A stretch of 64,000 nucleotides of DNA, from contig NZ_CP121451.1 of NCBI RefSeq assembly GCF_029689945.1, forward strand, positions 3,410,001-3,474,000, written 5' to 3'. The notes under the pieces were generated by a model that made no database searches, was not told the DNA's origin, and saw only the letters and a list, made by a program, of their open reading frames with translations. The position numbers and the translations under genes were made by a program. The DNA comes from Paenibacillus amylolyticus. GTDB taxonomy: Bacteria; Bacillota; Bacilli; Paenibacillales; Paenibacillaceae. Below, one piece after another: positions 1 through 9,615 of this stretch (position 1 is its first letter; each line of letters opens with the position of its first letter).

Positions 1-2438
1 CTCGCCAAGATGGCCGTGGATGAAACAGGCCGCGGAGTATATGAGGATAAAATCACCAAAAATATATTTGCAACAGAATATGTGTACCACAGCATCAAGT
101 ACGACAAAACGGTAGGTGTGATTGAAGATAACGAGTATGAGAGCTTCCAGAAAATCGCAGAGCCGGTTGGTATTATTATGGGGATTACGCCCGTCACGAA
201 TCCAACATCAACGACGATGTTTAAAGCACTGATTTCCATCAAGACGCGTAACCCGATTATCTTTGGTTTCCACCCATCTGCACAGAATTGTAGTCGCGAA
301 GCTGCCAAAATCCTGCGTGATGCAGCGGTGAAGCACGGTGCTCCAGCGGATTGTATCCAGTGGATTGATGATCCTTCCATGGATCGTACGAACGAACTGA
401 TGAATCACAATGATGTGGCTCTCATTCTGGCAACAGGCGGATCAGGCATGGTACGTGCAGCGTATAGCTGTGGTAAACCTGCACTGGGCGTAGGGCCGGG
501 TAACGTACCTTGCTTTATTGAGAAAAGCGCGGATATCAATCAGGCGGTGACGGATCTGATCCTGTCGAAGTCTTTCGACAACGGTATGATCTGTGCTTCC
601 GAGCAAGCAGTCATCATTGAAGAACCGATCTTTGATCAAGTGAAGAAAAAAATGATCGCAAATGGCTGTTACTTTGTTAACAAGGATGAAGCGGCAAAAT
701 TGACAGCAGGAGCAATTAATGCTGAGAAATGTGCGGTGAATCCGGCGATTGTTGGTCAATCTGCAGTGAGCATTGCGAAGATGTGCGGAATTGAAGTTCC
801 GGCAGGCACCAAAATTCTCGTGGCCGAGATTGAAGGGGTAGGTACCAAATTCCCATTGTCGGCTGAGAAATTGAGTCCGGTACTGGCTTGTTACAAAGTC
901 AAAACGGCAGCAGAGGGCATTGAGCGTGCAGCAGAAGTGGTTGCTTTTGGCGGCATGGGTCACTCTTCGGTTATCCACTCGACAAATGAAGAAGTAATTG
1001 GCAAATTCGCAGATCGTCTGCAAACTGGACGGATTATTGTGAATTCACCATCCACACACGGTGCCATCGGGGATATTTACAACACGAACATGCCTTCATT
1101 GACACTGGGATGCGGATCATACGGACGTAACTCGACTTCTTCCAACGTAACCGCTGTGAACTTAATCAATGTGAAAAGGGTGGCTCGCCGTACCGTGAAT
1201 ATGCAATGGTTCAAAGTGCCTAACAAAGTCTACTTCGAAAAAGGGGCAACGCAGTATCTTGCCAAAATGCCTGACATCACACGTGTCGCCATTATCACGG
1301 ATGCCATGATGGTGAAATTGGGATATGTGGAAAAGGTAGAACATTATCTGCGCCAACGCCAAATGCCGGTAGCGATCGAAGTATTCTCTGATGTAGAGCC
1401 AGATCCATCCACAACAACGGTAGATCGCGGAACCGAAATGATGCGCCGCTTCCAGCCAGACTGCATTATCGCACTCGGCGGTGGATCACCGATGGATGCT
1501 GCGAAAGCCATGTGGTTGTTCTATGAATATCCGGACACGGACTTCAATGATCTGAAACAGAAATTCATGGATATCCGCAAACGGATCTACAAATATCCAC
1601 GTCTCGGGGTAAAAGCGAAATTCGTAGCAATTCCAACGACATCCGGTACAGGTTCTGAAGTGACATCGTTCGCGGTTATCACAGATAAAAATCAAGGGAA
1701 TACCAAGTATCCATTGGCCGACTATGAGCTGACACCAGACGTAGCGATTGTTGATCCGGAATTCGTATACTCCCTGCCTAGAACAGCCGTAGCAGATACA
1801 GGTATGGACGTACTGACGCATGCCATTGAAGCTTATGTGTCTGTCATGGCGAATGATTACACGGACGGACTTGCGATCAAAGCCATTCAACTGGTATTCC
1901 AATACCTGGAGCAGTCGGCACTGCAAGGTGACAAACTGGCTCGTGAGAAAATGCATAATGCTTCCACCATTGCCGGTATGGCGTTTGCCAATGCATTCCT
2001 GGGCATTAACCACAGCTTGGCGCATAAATGGGGCGGTCAGTATCACACCGCACACGGACGCACCAATGCAATCCTGATGCCGCACGTCATTCGTTACAAC
2101 GCGAAAAACCGACCAAATTTGCATCGTTCCCGAAATATTCGCACTTTGTAGCGGATGAGCGGTATGCCGAAATTGCACGGATTCTGGGATTGCCTGCACG
2201 TACAACAGAAGAAGGCGTAACCAGTCTCATCAATGCCATTCGCAAACTGAACAAAACATTGGGTATCGAAGAATCGTTCCAGGAGATCGGATTTGACGCC
2301 AAAGACTTCGAAGCACATGTGGATTATCTGGCAGACCGTGCCTTCGAAGACCAATGTACAACCGCCAATCCGAAGTTGCCGCTGGTAACAGAGCTGGCTG
2401 ATGTATACCGCAACGCTTTCTACGGAAAATTTGAATAA
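1..2438 (+). CDS. adhE: AdhE, bifunctional acetaldehyde-CoA/alcohol dehydrogenase (5' truncated by window, one frameshift)
   Basis: Cytoplasmic fermentation enzyme that reduces acetyl-CoA to acetaldehyde and then ethanol, regenerating NAD+. The window opens inside the N-terminal aldehyde dehydrogenase domain, so roughly the first 50 residues are missing. The ALDH thiol motif NGMICASEQ lies near base 590. An iron-type alcohol dehydrogenase domain begins near base 1230 and shows [11 protein letters not shown] (about 1477) and the metal-ligand region HAIEAY followed by HSLAHKWGG (1819-2035). The frame breaks near 2103, where five A's stand and six are needed; a second-frame segment ([14 protein letters not shown] onward) carries the family C-terminus to 2438. 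I read this as one gene with a probable sequencing deletion. It lies upstream of pflB-pflA, consistent with mixed-acid/ethanol fermentation. Confidence 0.93.
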
Positions 2439-2463
2439 TGATTTAGAACGAAGAGAGTGCCTT

Positions 2464-2510
2464 ACGGCAAAAAGATCAGGGTTCCCCGAGAGGGGAGCCC
2501 CGATTGCCGT
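2464..2510. other. GC-rich nested hairpin downstream of adhE
   Basis: Outer arms ACGGCAA/TTGCCGT enclose an inner stem built from TTCCCC and GGGGA. No T-run follows, so it is not a classic terminator; it may protect the adhE mRNA 3' end. The whole stretch 2439-3127 has no gene and holds this hairpin, two further hairpins, a dispersed repeat and the pflB promoter region. Confidence 0.45.
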
Positions 2511-2584
2511 ATATTCGCAGAGATACACACAATGAGGAAAGGAGGTGATAAAACAAGTAAGTGAGCAAACGGGAAAGTGGGCAG

Positions 2585-2614
2585 AAAAACGGAGAAGGCG
2601 TAGCGTCCGTTTTT
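2585..2614. terminator. Terminator-like hairpin after adhE
   Basis: AAAAACGGA pairs with TCCGTTTTT around a 12-base loop, and the right arm ends in five T's. This is the most terminator-like structure behind adhE, 147 bases past its stop. Confidence 0.45.
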
Positions 2615-2636
2615 CGGGAAAAGATTTGAAGATTTG

Positions 2637-2663
2637 TTTTGCTCCAAGTACAACGGAGCAAAA
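2637..2663. other. Perfect 9-bp hairpin
   Basis: TTTTGCTCC and GGAGCAAAA form a perfect 9-bp stem around a 9-base loop. It ends in A's on the + strand and in T's on the - strand, so it could terminate leftward transcripts; its role is unknown. Confidence 0.4.
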
Positions 2664-2726
2664 GGTTCTAAAAGAGGTGGCACGGAATTCGTGATGTGGC
2701 CGTTTGAACGAACCCTTTACACGACA

Positions 2727-2854
2727 ACGGAGGGGCAGAAATAACCTGAAAAAGCGAAGCGTTCGCCTTTATCCCCGGATTTTCCCCTTTGAAAAATAAA
2801 ATCAAAAAAATCTGGGGATAACAGCGATTGAAAGGTTGTTCTGCCACGCAGTGA
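2727..2854. repeat. Structured dispersed repeat, family A, copy 1
   Basis: About 128 bases that align without large gaps to 33198-33325. Shared cores are AAGCGAAGCGTTCGCCTTTA and AAAAAATCTGGGGATAACAG. Predicted fold: outer stem (GGCAGAA..ACCT with AGGT..TCTGCC), a small GCGAA/TTCGC hairpin, and a long stem TTATCCCC.GATTTT with AAAATCTGGGGATAA. The outer stem differs in sequence between copies but still pairs in both, which suggests that structure is conserved. Confidence 0.7.
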
Positions 2855-2918
2855 TCCCGTGTAAAGATTCCGGTTTAATGGGACACAGCGCAGGTGGAGT
2901 GAGTTAGTTCACTGACTT

Positions 2919-2961
2919 TGTGACAAAAATCACAGATGATGAAAGCTCCAAGACGTATACT
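2919..2961 (+). promoter_or_regulatory. FNR-type activator site and -10 box of the pflB promoter
   Basis: TGTGA-N6-TCACA at 2919-2934 is an exact FNR/CRP-family palindrome. A TATACT -10 box at 2956-2961 puts the start site near 2968, so the palindrome is centred close to -41.5. That is the classic position for an FNR-type activator overlapping the -35 region. Anaerobic activation of pflB is inferred. Confidence 0.68.
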
Positions 2962-3028
2962 GAAAATGTAAGAAAAACATTCATCCCGCGGTTCCGGTTC
3001 CCAAGTAGAGAGAACATGATCCGGTTTA

Positions 3029-3044
3029 TGTGAAACAATTCACA
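3029..3044 (+). promoter_or_regulatory. Second FNR-type palindrome upstream of pflB
   Basis: TGTGAAACAATTCACA is a second exact TGTGA-N6-TCACA site, 84 bases upstream of the pflB start and about 60 bases downstream of the predicted start site of the first promoter. It could serve a second promoter or repress readthrough. Confidence 0.55.
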
Positions 3045-3127
3045 TTAATCGCGGCTCTGGGCACACAATGCTACGAATGAAGCAAGATGTTATGTGTCCA
3101 GAAATCCAAATTAGTGGAGGGATTAAG

Positions 3128-5385
3128 ATGTCGGTGATTGAAAAAGATGTCAAACAACAAACAGGCTGGAGAAACTTTACCAAAGGAACATGGACCAAAT
3201 CCGTAGATGTGAATGATTTTCTGGCACACAACTTGTCTCCGTATTACGGTGATGAAGCATTTCTCGCAGGTGCAACCCAGAATACCAAAGAATTGTGGGA
3301 GATTGTATCTGATCTGACCAAAAAGAACGCGATAACGGCGGTGTCCTTGACGTTGATGTGAACACACCAGCGACGATCGTTTCTCACCAGCCAGGTTATC
3401 TGGATCAATCCAAAGAGCAGATTGTCGGCGTTCAGACCGATGCTCCATTCAAACGTTCCATTCAACCAACAGGCGGCATCCGGATGATGATTGATGCATG
3501 TGAAGCGTACGGCTTCGAATTGCCTCAAGGTGTCATTGATATATTTACAAACATTCGCAAAACACATAACCAGGGTGTATTCGATGCGTATACTTCCGAC
3601 ATGCGTGCAGCACGTAAAGCAGGGATTATTACAGGTCTGCCAGATGCGTACGGCCGTGGCCGGATCATCGGTGACTATCGTCGTGTAGCTTTGTACGGGG
3701 TAGACTTCCTGATTCGTAACAAAAAAGGCGAGTTGAACGCACTCGAAGTGGATGTCATCGATGAAGATGTCATTCGTCTGCGGGAAGAATTGTCTGAGCA
3801 GATTCGTGCATTGCAAGAATTGAAGCAATTGGGCGATATGCACGGATTCGATATTTCCTTGCCAGCGACTACAGCAAAAGAAGCATTCCAATGGTTGTAC
3901 TTCGGTTATCTCGCTGCCATCAAAGAGCAGAACGGTGCTGCGATGTCCCTGGGACGTGTATCTTCCTTCCTGGATATCTACATTGAGCGTGACCTGCAAG
4001 AAGGCATCTTGTCCGAAGAACAGGCTCAGGAACTCGTTGACCATTTCGTCATGAAACTGCGGATTGTCAAATTCCTGCGTACACCGGATTACAACGAATT
4101 GTTCAGTGGAGATCCAACGTGGGTGACGGAGTCCATTGGTGGTATGTCTGTAAATGGTGAAACACGTGTAACCAAAAACAGCTTCCGTTTCCTGCATACA
4201 CTGCACAACCTGGGACCTGCACCTGAGCCGAACCTGACTGTACTCTGGTCCACGAAGCTTCCTGAAGCTTTTAAAGATTATTGCAGTAAAGTATCCATTG
4301 AAACCAGCTCAATCCAGTATGAAAATGATGATCTGATGCGTCCAATCTACGGAGACGATTATGGTATTGCTTGCTGTGTATCGGCGATGAAGATCGGTAA
4401 ACAAATGCAATTCTTCGGCGCTCGTGCCAACCTGGCCAAAGCTCTCCTGTATGCGATCAACGGTGGTCGTGACGAGAAATCCGGAGCACAGGTCGGACCT
4501 GAGTATCCTGCCATTACGAGTGAAGTGCTGGATTACAATGAGGTCATGAAACGCTTCAAACCAATGATGGAGTGGCTCGCGAAGCTCTACATGAACACCC
4601 TTAATGTCATTCACTACATGCACGACAAATACAGCTATGAGCGTATCGAAATGGCGTTGCATGACCGTGACATTGTACGTACGATGGCTTGTGGTATCGC
4701 GGGTCTCTCGGTTACAGCAGATTCACTGAGTGCAATCAAATATGCCAAAGTAAAACCAATTCGTAACGAACAAGGCATCGCGGTTGATTTTGAAATCGAA
4801 GGAGACTTCCCTTGTTACGGTAATAATGAAGACAGTGTAGACAGCATTGCTGTTGAACTGGTGGAGAACTTCATGGGCATGATTCGCAAGCACAAAGCAT
4901 ACCGTAACGCAATACCAACACAATCCGTTCTTACGATCACTTCCAACGTGGTATATGGTAAGAAAACAGGAACTACACCGGACGGTCGTAAAGCAGGTGA
5001 ACCATTTGCTCCAGGGGCGAACCCAATGCATGGTCGTGACAAAAAAGGTGCACTGGCATCCCTTGGCTCTGTAGCCAAATTGCCTTATGAACACAGTCTT
5101 GATGGTATTTCCAATACCTTCTCCATCGTGCCAAAAGCCTTGGGTAAAGAAGAGACAACACGTAAATCCAATCTGACTGCAATGATGGATGGATACTTCG
5201 GTCAGAACGCTCATCACCTGAACGTTAACGTATTTGATCGTCAGCAACTGATTGATGCGATGGATCACCCGGAAAATTATCCGCAACTGACTGTTCGGGT
5301 ATCCGGCTATGCGGTTAACTTCATTAAACTGACTCGTGAACAACAGTTGGATGTCATCAACCGTACGTTCCATGGCTCGATGTAA
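3128..5385 (+). CDS. pflB: Pyruvate formate-lyase (formate acetyltransferase), one frameshift
   Basis: Oxygen-sensitive glycyl-radical enzyme converting pyruvate and CoA to acetyl-CoA and formate. The start ATG at 3128 follows a GGAGGG site. Reading on past the break gives about 752 residues, the normal size. The active-site cysteine pair is visible in GIACCVSAM (about base 4365) and the glycyl-radical loop in RVSGYA near the C-terminus (about 5300). The frame breaks near 3319: five A's where six restore SDLTKKERDNGG, and the remainder resumes at once in the next frame. Likely a sequencing error. Its activase follows 88 bases downstream, and two FNR-type sites precede it. Confidence 0.95.
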
Positions 5386-5473
5386 ATAATTTGCAAGTAG
5401 AGAGCCCTAGAGAAAGGCATTCCATATCATATTAAACGCACAGCGGATGCGGATACAGAAAGGAAGAGGCAAC

Positions 5474-6226
5474 ATGGTTAACGGACATATTCATTCACTC
5501 GAAACTTTCGGGACGGTTGACGGCCCAGGCATCCGCTTCGTGCTTTTTATGCAAGGATGTCTACTCAAGTGTCAGTACTGTCATAACCCGGATACATGGG
5601 CGCTGGATGGTGGAAAAGAAATGACGCTGGAGGAGGTACTGGCTGAAATTGAGCCATATCTATCCTACTACCGCAGCTCTGGAGGCGGACTCACGATATC
5701 TGGCGGAGAACCAACGTTGCAGGCTCACTTTGTAGCAGAAATCTTCAAAGAAGTGAAACGCCGCTGGGGATTGCATACGACACTGGACAGCAACGGATTT
5801 AATGAACCGGAACGTATTCACGATCTGTTGGATCACACGGACCTGGTTCTGCTGGATCTCAAGCATATTGATGACGAGAAACATATCAAGCTGACAGGCA
5901 AATCCAATGAAAGAACATTGAAAACGGCCAAGTGGTTATCGGAGCAAGGTCGGAAAATGTGGATACGCCACGTGTACGTGCCTGGCATTCATAACGAGGA
6001 AGAGGATCTGCTTAACCTCGGACGGTTTATTGGCACATTAAATGGCGTCGAAAAGTTCGAAATTCTCCCATACCATCAGATGGGGATCTACAAATGGGAA
6101 GCACTCGGCAAAGTATATCCACTGGATGGCGTTCCTTCGCCAAGTGAAGAAGAAGTGGAGCGGGCGTATCGCCTGATCGAACAAGGTCGCCAGGAAACAG
6201 CTGGCGTGACCTGTCCCGGTAAGTAA
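5474..6226 (+). CDS. pflA: Pyruvate formate-lyase activating enzyme (radical SAM)
   Basis: Uses S-adenosylmethionine and a [4Fe-4S] cluster to generate the glycyl radical on PflB. The cluster motif CX3CX2C is visible as CLLKCQYC about 30 residues in, followed by a typical glycine-rich stretch (GGGLTISGGEP). The start at ATG 5474 follows GGAAGAGG; 27 upstream in-frame bases lack family similarity. The protein is 250 residues, the usual length, and intact. It lies directly behind pflB and is probably co-transcribed with it, ending at the terminator at 6257. Confidence 0.95.
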   Translation: MVNGHIHSLETFGTVDGPGIRFVLFMQGCLLKCQYCHNPDTWALDGGKEMTLEEVLAEIEPYLSYYRSSGGGLTISGGEPTLQAHFVAEIFKEVKRRWGLHTTLDSNGFNEPERIHDLLDHTDLVLLDLKHIDDEKHIKLTGKSNERTLKTAKWLSEQGRKMWIRHVYVPGIHNEEEDLLNLGRFIGTLNGVEKFEILPYHQMGIYKWEALGKVYPLDGVPSPSEEEVERAYRLIEQGRQETAGVTCPGK

Positions 6227-6256
6227 CTACCTTTATATATGGTAAAACAATCAACC

Positions 6257-6296
6257 AAGCAGTCCTTGCGACCTAGTTCGCAGGGGCTGTTTTTTG
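6257..6296 (+). terminator. Rho-independent terminator after pflA
   Basis: Stem of AGCAGTCCTTGCG with CGCAGGGGCTGT, followed by TTTTTT. Confidence 0.8.
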
Positions 6297-6370
6297 GTTT
6301 CTCAACATCTGGCCAAGGCGATTATTTGTCCAGTGAAGGATTTTATCCCTCCATTGATGAATTGTCATCC

Positions 6371-6399
6371 TTACGATGTAAGCTCCGGCTTTTTATAAT
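6371..6399 (+). promoter_or_regulatory. Sigma-A promoter of the sugar transport operon
   Basis: TTACGA, a 17-base spacer and TATAAT (6394-6399) lie 47 bases upstream of the binding-protein start. Confidence 0.6.
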
Positions 6400-6445
6400 C
6401 AGAGTGTAAAGCCAAATGCTCAATATCTTGAGGAGGGTCAACCAG

Positions 6446-7813
6446 ATGAAAAAAGGAATGACATTACTGCTTTCATTATTGCTTATCACTTCATGGACTT
6501 TGGCGGGATGTTCTAGCTCAAGTAACGAGCCACAGCAGGGCGCAGGCAATACACCTGTGGAGGAGACAAGCAAGGAACCGGTTGAGATGCTTCTTCGCCA
6601 CACGCAGGTGGGGGCTGATAAACAGAAAAGACTGGCGATCCTGCAGGATGTTGTGGACCAAGTTGAAGGAGAGATACCCAATCTGACCTTTACGCTGGAT
6701 GGTGTCGAATCCGATGTGAATCGCAAGGAAAAGCTTCGCGGAGAGATGGCGGCAGGCAACCCGCCGGATATATTTGAACTGTTCGGTAGCCCGGATTCCA
6801 AAGTATATGCCAAGGAAGGCATGCTGCTTGATTTGACCCCGATTCTACAAGAGTTGGGTATCCAGGACCAGTTTACATCCCTTGAACCGTTTACGTATGA
6901 AGGCAAGGTATATGGACTGCCGATTGGCGGTTCAGGCGAAGGTTTTTTCTACAACAAAGAGTATTTTGAAAAAAAAGGATGGAAAGCGCCAACCACCATG
7001 GCCGAACTGGATAATATACTAGCCGAGATCAAGGCTGATGGCAAAGTACCGCTTGCTTCTGCATCCAAGGCAGGCTGGGTTCCGCTAATGTTAACCAACC
7101 ACCTGTGGTCCCGCTATGCCGGGCCGGAGATTACTGCCAAATTTGCAACAGGTGAAGCAAAGTGGACCGACCCGGGTGTGGTGCAAGGTTTTGCCAAACA
7201 CAAGGAGTGGGTGGATAAAGGTTATTTCAAAAAAGGTGAGCTGGGCTTCGAGTACGCCGAATATACCACGCAATTTACAAGCGGCGAAGCGGTACTAATG
7301 TATGACGGGACATGGAAATCATCTGTATTCAAAGAAGGTCAGAGCGGTGAATCGCTCATTGGCAAGGTTGGATTCTTCAATATGCCTCCGGTAGAGAACG
7401 GTGCAGGTGATCAGACTTCTTTGATGCGGGATGTGAACAATGGATACGGATTCTCGGCAGCCGTGGCGGATGACCCGCAGAAGCTGGAAGCCGTAAAGGC
7501 TTTTATCAAAAATTTCTACAATGAAGATATGCAGATCCGTGGTCTTGTAGAAGATGGTGTGTTGCCTGCGATGAAGCTGGACGAGAAAGTGCTGACCGAT
7601 AGCATTACCGATGATCTGATGAAAGAAATTGTGGCCGTACTTAATGCATCCAAGACATCTTTCCCGGCATTTGATGCACTCGTTCAGGCTGATGTGACGA
7701 CAGAGATCAGCAATCTGCAAATCCAGAAGTTGATTGGTGGGCAGACCACGCCAGAGAAAATGGCAGAAGAGCTGCAAAAGGTGCAGGAGGAAGCAAACGC
7801 TTCAGTGGAATAA
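6446..7813 (+). CDS. ABC transporter sugar-binding lipoprotein (family 1 solute-binding protein)
   Basis: Extracellular receptor that captures a sugar and hands it to the two permeases encoded next. The start ATG at 6446 follows GAGGAGGG. A lipoprotein signal (MKKGMTLLLSLLLITSW) ends in the lipobox LAGC, so the mature protein is lipid-anchored. The body has the family 1 solute-binding pattern (NPPDIFELFGSP, GEGFFYNKEYFEKKGW, GEAVLMYDGTW). At 455 residues it is of normal size. The ligand cannot be read from sequence; the GH3 hexosaminidase at the end of the cluster suggests an amino sugar or its dimer. No ATPase is encoded here, as is common when a shared MsmX-type ATPase is used. Confidence 0.9.
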   Translation: MKKGMTLLLSLLLITSWTLAGCSSSSNEPQQGAGNTPVEETSKEPVEMLLRHTQVGADKQKRLAILQDVVDQVEGEIPNLTFTLDGVESDVNRKEKLRGEMAAGNPPDIFELFGSPDSKVYAKEGMLLDLTPILQELGIQDQFTSLEPFTYEGKVYGLPIGGSGEGFFYNKEYFEKKGWKAPTTMAELDNILAEIKADGKVPLASASKAGWVPLMLTNHLWSRYAGPEITAKFATGEAKWTDPGVVQGFAKHKEWVDKGYFKKGELGFEYAEYTTQFTSGEAVLMYDGTWKSSVFKEGQSGESLIGKVGFFNMPPVENGAGDQTSLMRDVNNGYGFSAAVADDPQKLEAVKAFIKNFYNEDMQIRGLVEDGVLPAMKLDEKVLTDSITDDLMKEIVAVLNASKTSFPAFDALVQADVTTEISNLQIQKLIGGQTTPEKMAEELQKVQEEANASVE

Positions 7814-7863
7814 ATCAATCCAGGTTGAACTGCGATCGTTGAAGTGACTGAAGGAGGCTGACC

Positions 7864-8749
7864 ATGAATACTTCACTCCGCAGCCCGTTAATCTATACGC
7901 TGTTTGTACTGCCGGCCTTAATTTTGTTTGTGATGTTCTTTCTGTACCCTATTGGCAGACTCCCTGTATTACAGTCTGACCAGTTGGAATGGGGTATCGG
8001 CTGAGCCACGTTTTGTGGGCTTATCCAACTATGTGAAGGCACTGACCGATGAACGATTTTGGATTTCCACACGGAATAATGGCTTTTTCATCGGGTTTTC
8101 GGTACTGATCCAGGTACCCCTGATTGTCCTGTTTTCGCTTCTGATTGCCAATGTGAAAAGGCTAAAAGGTCTGTACAAAACAGCTGTTTTTTTACCATCC
8201 ATCATGTCGACAGCCGTGATTGGTATCTTATGGGGGTTCATCTATGAGCCTAATATCGGCCTGTTAAACAAAATGCTTCATGTGCTTGGCATCGATCCAA
8301 TCTACTGGTTATCGGATAACCGATTTGCCATGTTGTCCATTTTGGTGACCAATGCATGGCAGTGGACGGGGTTTTACATTGTCATGGTGCTGGCCGCCAT
8401 ACTGGCGATTCCTCGTGACCTGGATGAAGCGGCTGCAATCGATGGCGCAACGGCAGTGCAACGAGCAATGCGAATTACATTGCCGCTGATCCGGCCAATC
8501 ATTTCAGTGGTGATCATGTTGTCCATTGCAGGTGCCATGAAAGCAGCCGACATTGTGATTGTCATGACCAAAGGTGGGCCCGCTGGGTCCACCGAGGTTT
8601 TGGCGACCTATATGATCAAATATGCGATCACCAACTTCAAATATGGTTATGGCAATACCATTGCGGTACTGATCTTTGCTTTGACGCTTGTGCTCACCGC
8701 GCTGTATCAACTGCTGGTGGCGAGAAAGAGCGAGAAGGTGGAATATTGA
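7864..8749 (+). CDS. ABC sugar transporter permease, MalF/UgpA type, one frameshift
   Basis: Inner-membrane subunit of the importer. It starts at ATG 7864 behind GAAGGAGG with a hydrophobic segment (PLIYTLFVLPALILFVMFFLYP). The frame then breaks near 7952 and resumes as ADSLYYSLTSWNG, the usual sequence at the end of the first helix. Here the repair needs one base removed or two added, unlike most other breaks in the window. The permease loop that contacts the ATPase (EAAAIDGATAVQRAMRITLPL) is intact. The stop overlaps the start of the next permease. Confidence 0.88.
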
Positions 8750-9579
8750 TGGCGAAAAGCATAAGAAGCAGTATACCTCATGTGTTGTTAATGTTGTATT
8801 TAATCGCGATTTTGTTCCCGTTTTTATTTGTAATCTTCTCTTCCTTCAAGCAGGATAATAATGAAATTGCTCTGAATCCATTCGGTCTGCCGACAACATG
8901 GGAGTTCAACAATTACGTGGAGGCTTGGGTGAATGCGAAGATTGGCACGTATTTCTGGAACAGCCTGTACATTTCGGTTCTGTCGTCCGCATGCACCATT
9001 GTTCTCGGAGCCATGTTTGCTTTTGCGGTAACCCGGATGAGACACCGAAGATGGAGTCTGTTTCTGTACAGCCTGATTCTGGCAGGTATGCTTATTCCCA
9101 ACAATGCACTCATGCTGCCGATCTATCTGCTTGTTCGCAAAATGGGCATATTGGATACACATCTGGCATTGATCGTGCCCTACGTGGCGAATGCGATTCC
9201 CTTTACCATTATTATACTGGCGGCTTTTATGCGTTCTTTGCCGGGCGAGATTGAGGAAGCGGCGGTCATGGACGGCTTGAGGGCTCCCGGGATCTTTGCT
9301 AAAATAGTGATACCTCTTACGATTCCGGCCATCGTTACCGTTTTTATCGTTAATTTCCTCGGCAACTGGAATGAATTTTTACTCGCGAACTATTTCTTAT
9401 CCACCGATAAATTGCGTACGCTGCCAGTGGGCATGGTCCAGTTTCGGGACCAATATCAGATGAATTATGCCCAGATGTCGGCAGGTATTGTATACAGTGT
9501 TGTACCTGTACTTGTGATCTACGCTATTCTCCAGGAGAAAATTATTGAAGGCGTAACTGCAGGTGGTGTTAAAGGTTAG
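8749..9579 (+). CDS. ABC sugar transporter permease, MalG/UgpE type
   Basis: Second membrane subunit of the importer, 276 residues with about six hydrophobic helices. The EAA coupling loop reads EEAAVMDGLRAPGIFAKIVI. The ATG at 8749 overlaps the stop codon of the first permease (TGATG arrangement), a sign of translational coupling. An in-frame TTG three bases upstream is a less likely start. The frame is intact. Confidence 0.92.
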   Translation: MAKSIRSSIPHVLLMLYLIAILFPFLFVIFSSFKQDNNEIALNPFGLPTTWEFNNYVEAWVNAKIGTYFWNSLYISVLSSACTIVLGAMFAFAVTRMRHRRWSLFLYSLILAGMLIPNNALMLPIYLLVRKMGILDTHLALIVPYVANAIPFTIIILAAFMRSLPGEIEEAAVMDGLRAPGIFAKIVIPLTIPAIVTVFIVNFLGNWNEFLLANYFLSTDKLRTLPVGMVQFRDQYQMNYAQMSAGIVYSVVPVLVIYAILQEKIIEGVTAGGVKG

Positions 9580-9615
9580 TTAATACCATGAACCAGTTGA
9601 TGGGGAGAACGGGAT

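Noticed and set aside
442..1023. Open frames antisense to adhE
   Set aside because: Covered by the clear aldehyde dehydrogenase domain on the other strand.
2660..2700. T-box-like stretch (AGAGGTGGCACGG) between adhE and pflB
   Set aside because: It lacks stem I, specifier and a matching terminator, and no synthetase or amino-acid gene follows.
3244..4206. 320-codon open frame antisense to pflB
   Set aside because: It is a shadow of conserved pflB codons; composition is rich in Cys, His and Thr without a family pattern, and no ribosome site is present.
3128..5385. pflB, adhE and others as genuine pseudogenes
   Set aside because: Breaks are single missing bases in runs, spread evenly, and hit essential genes too; sequence error explains them better.
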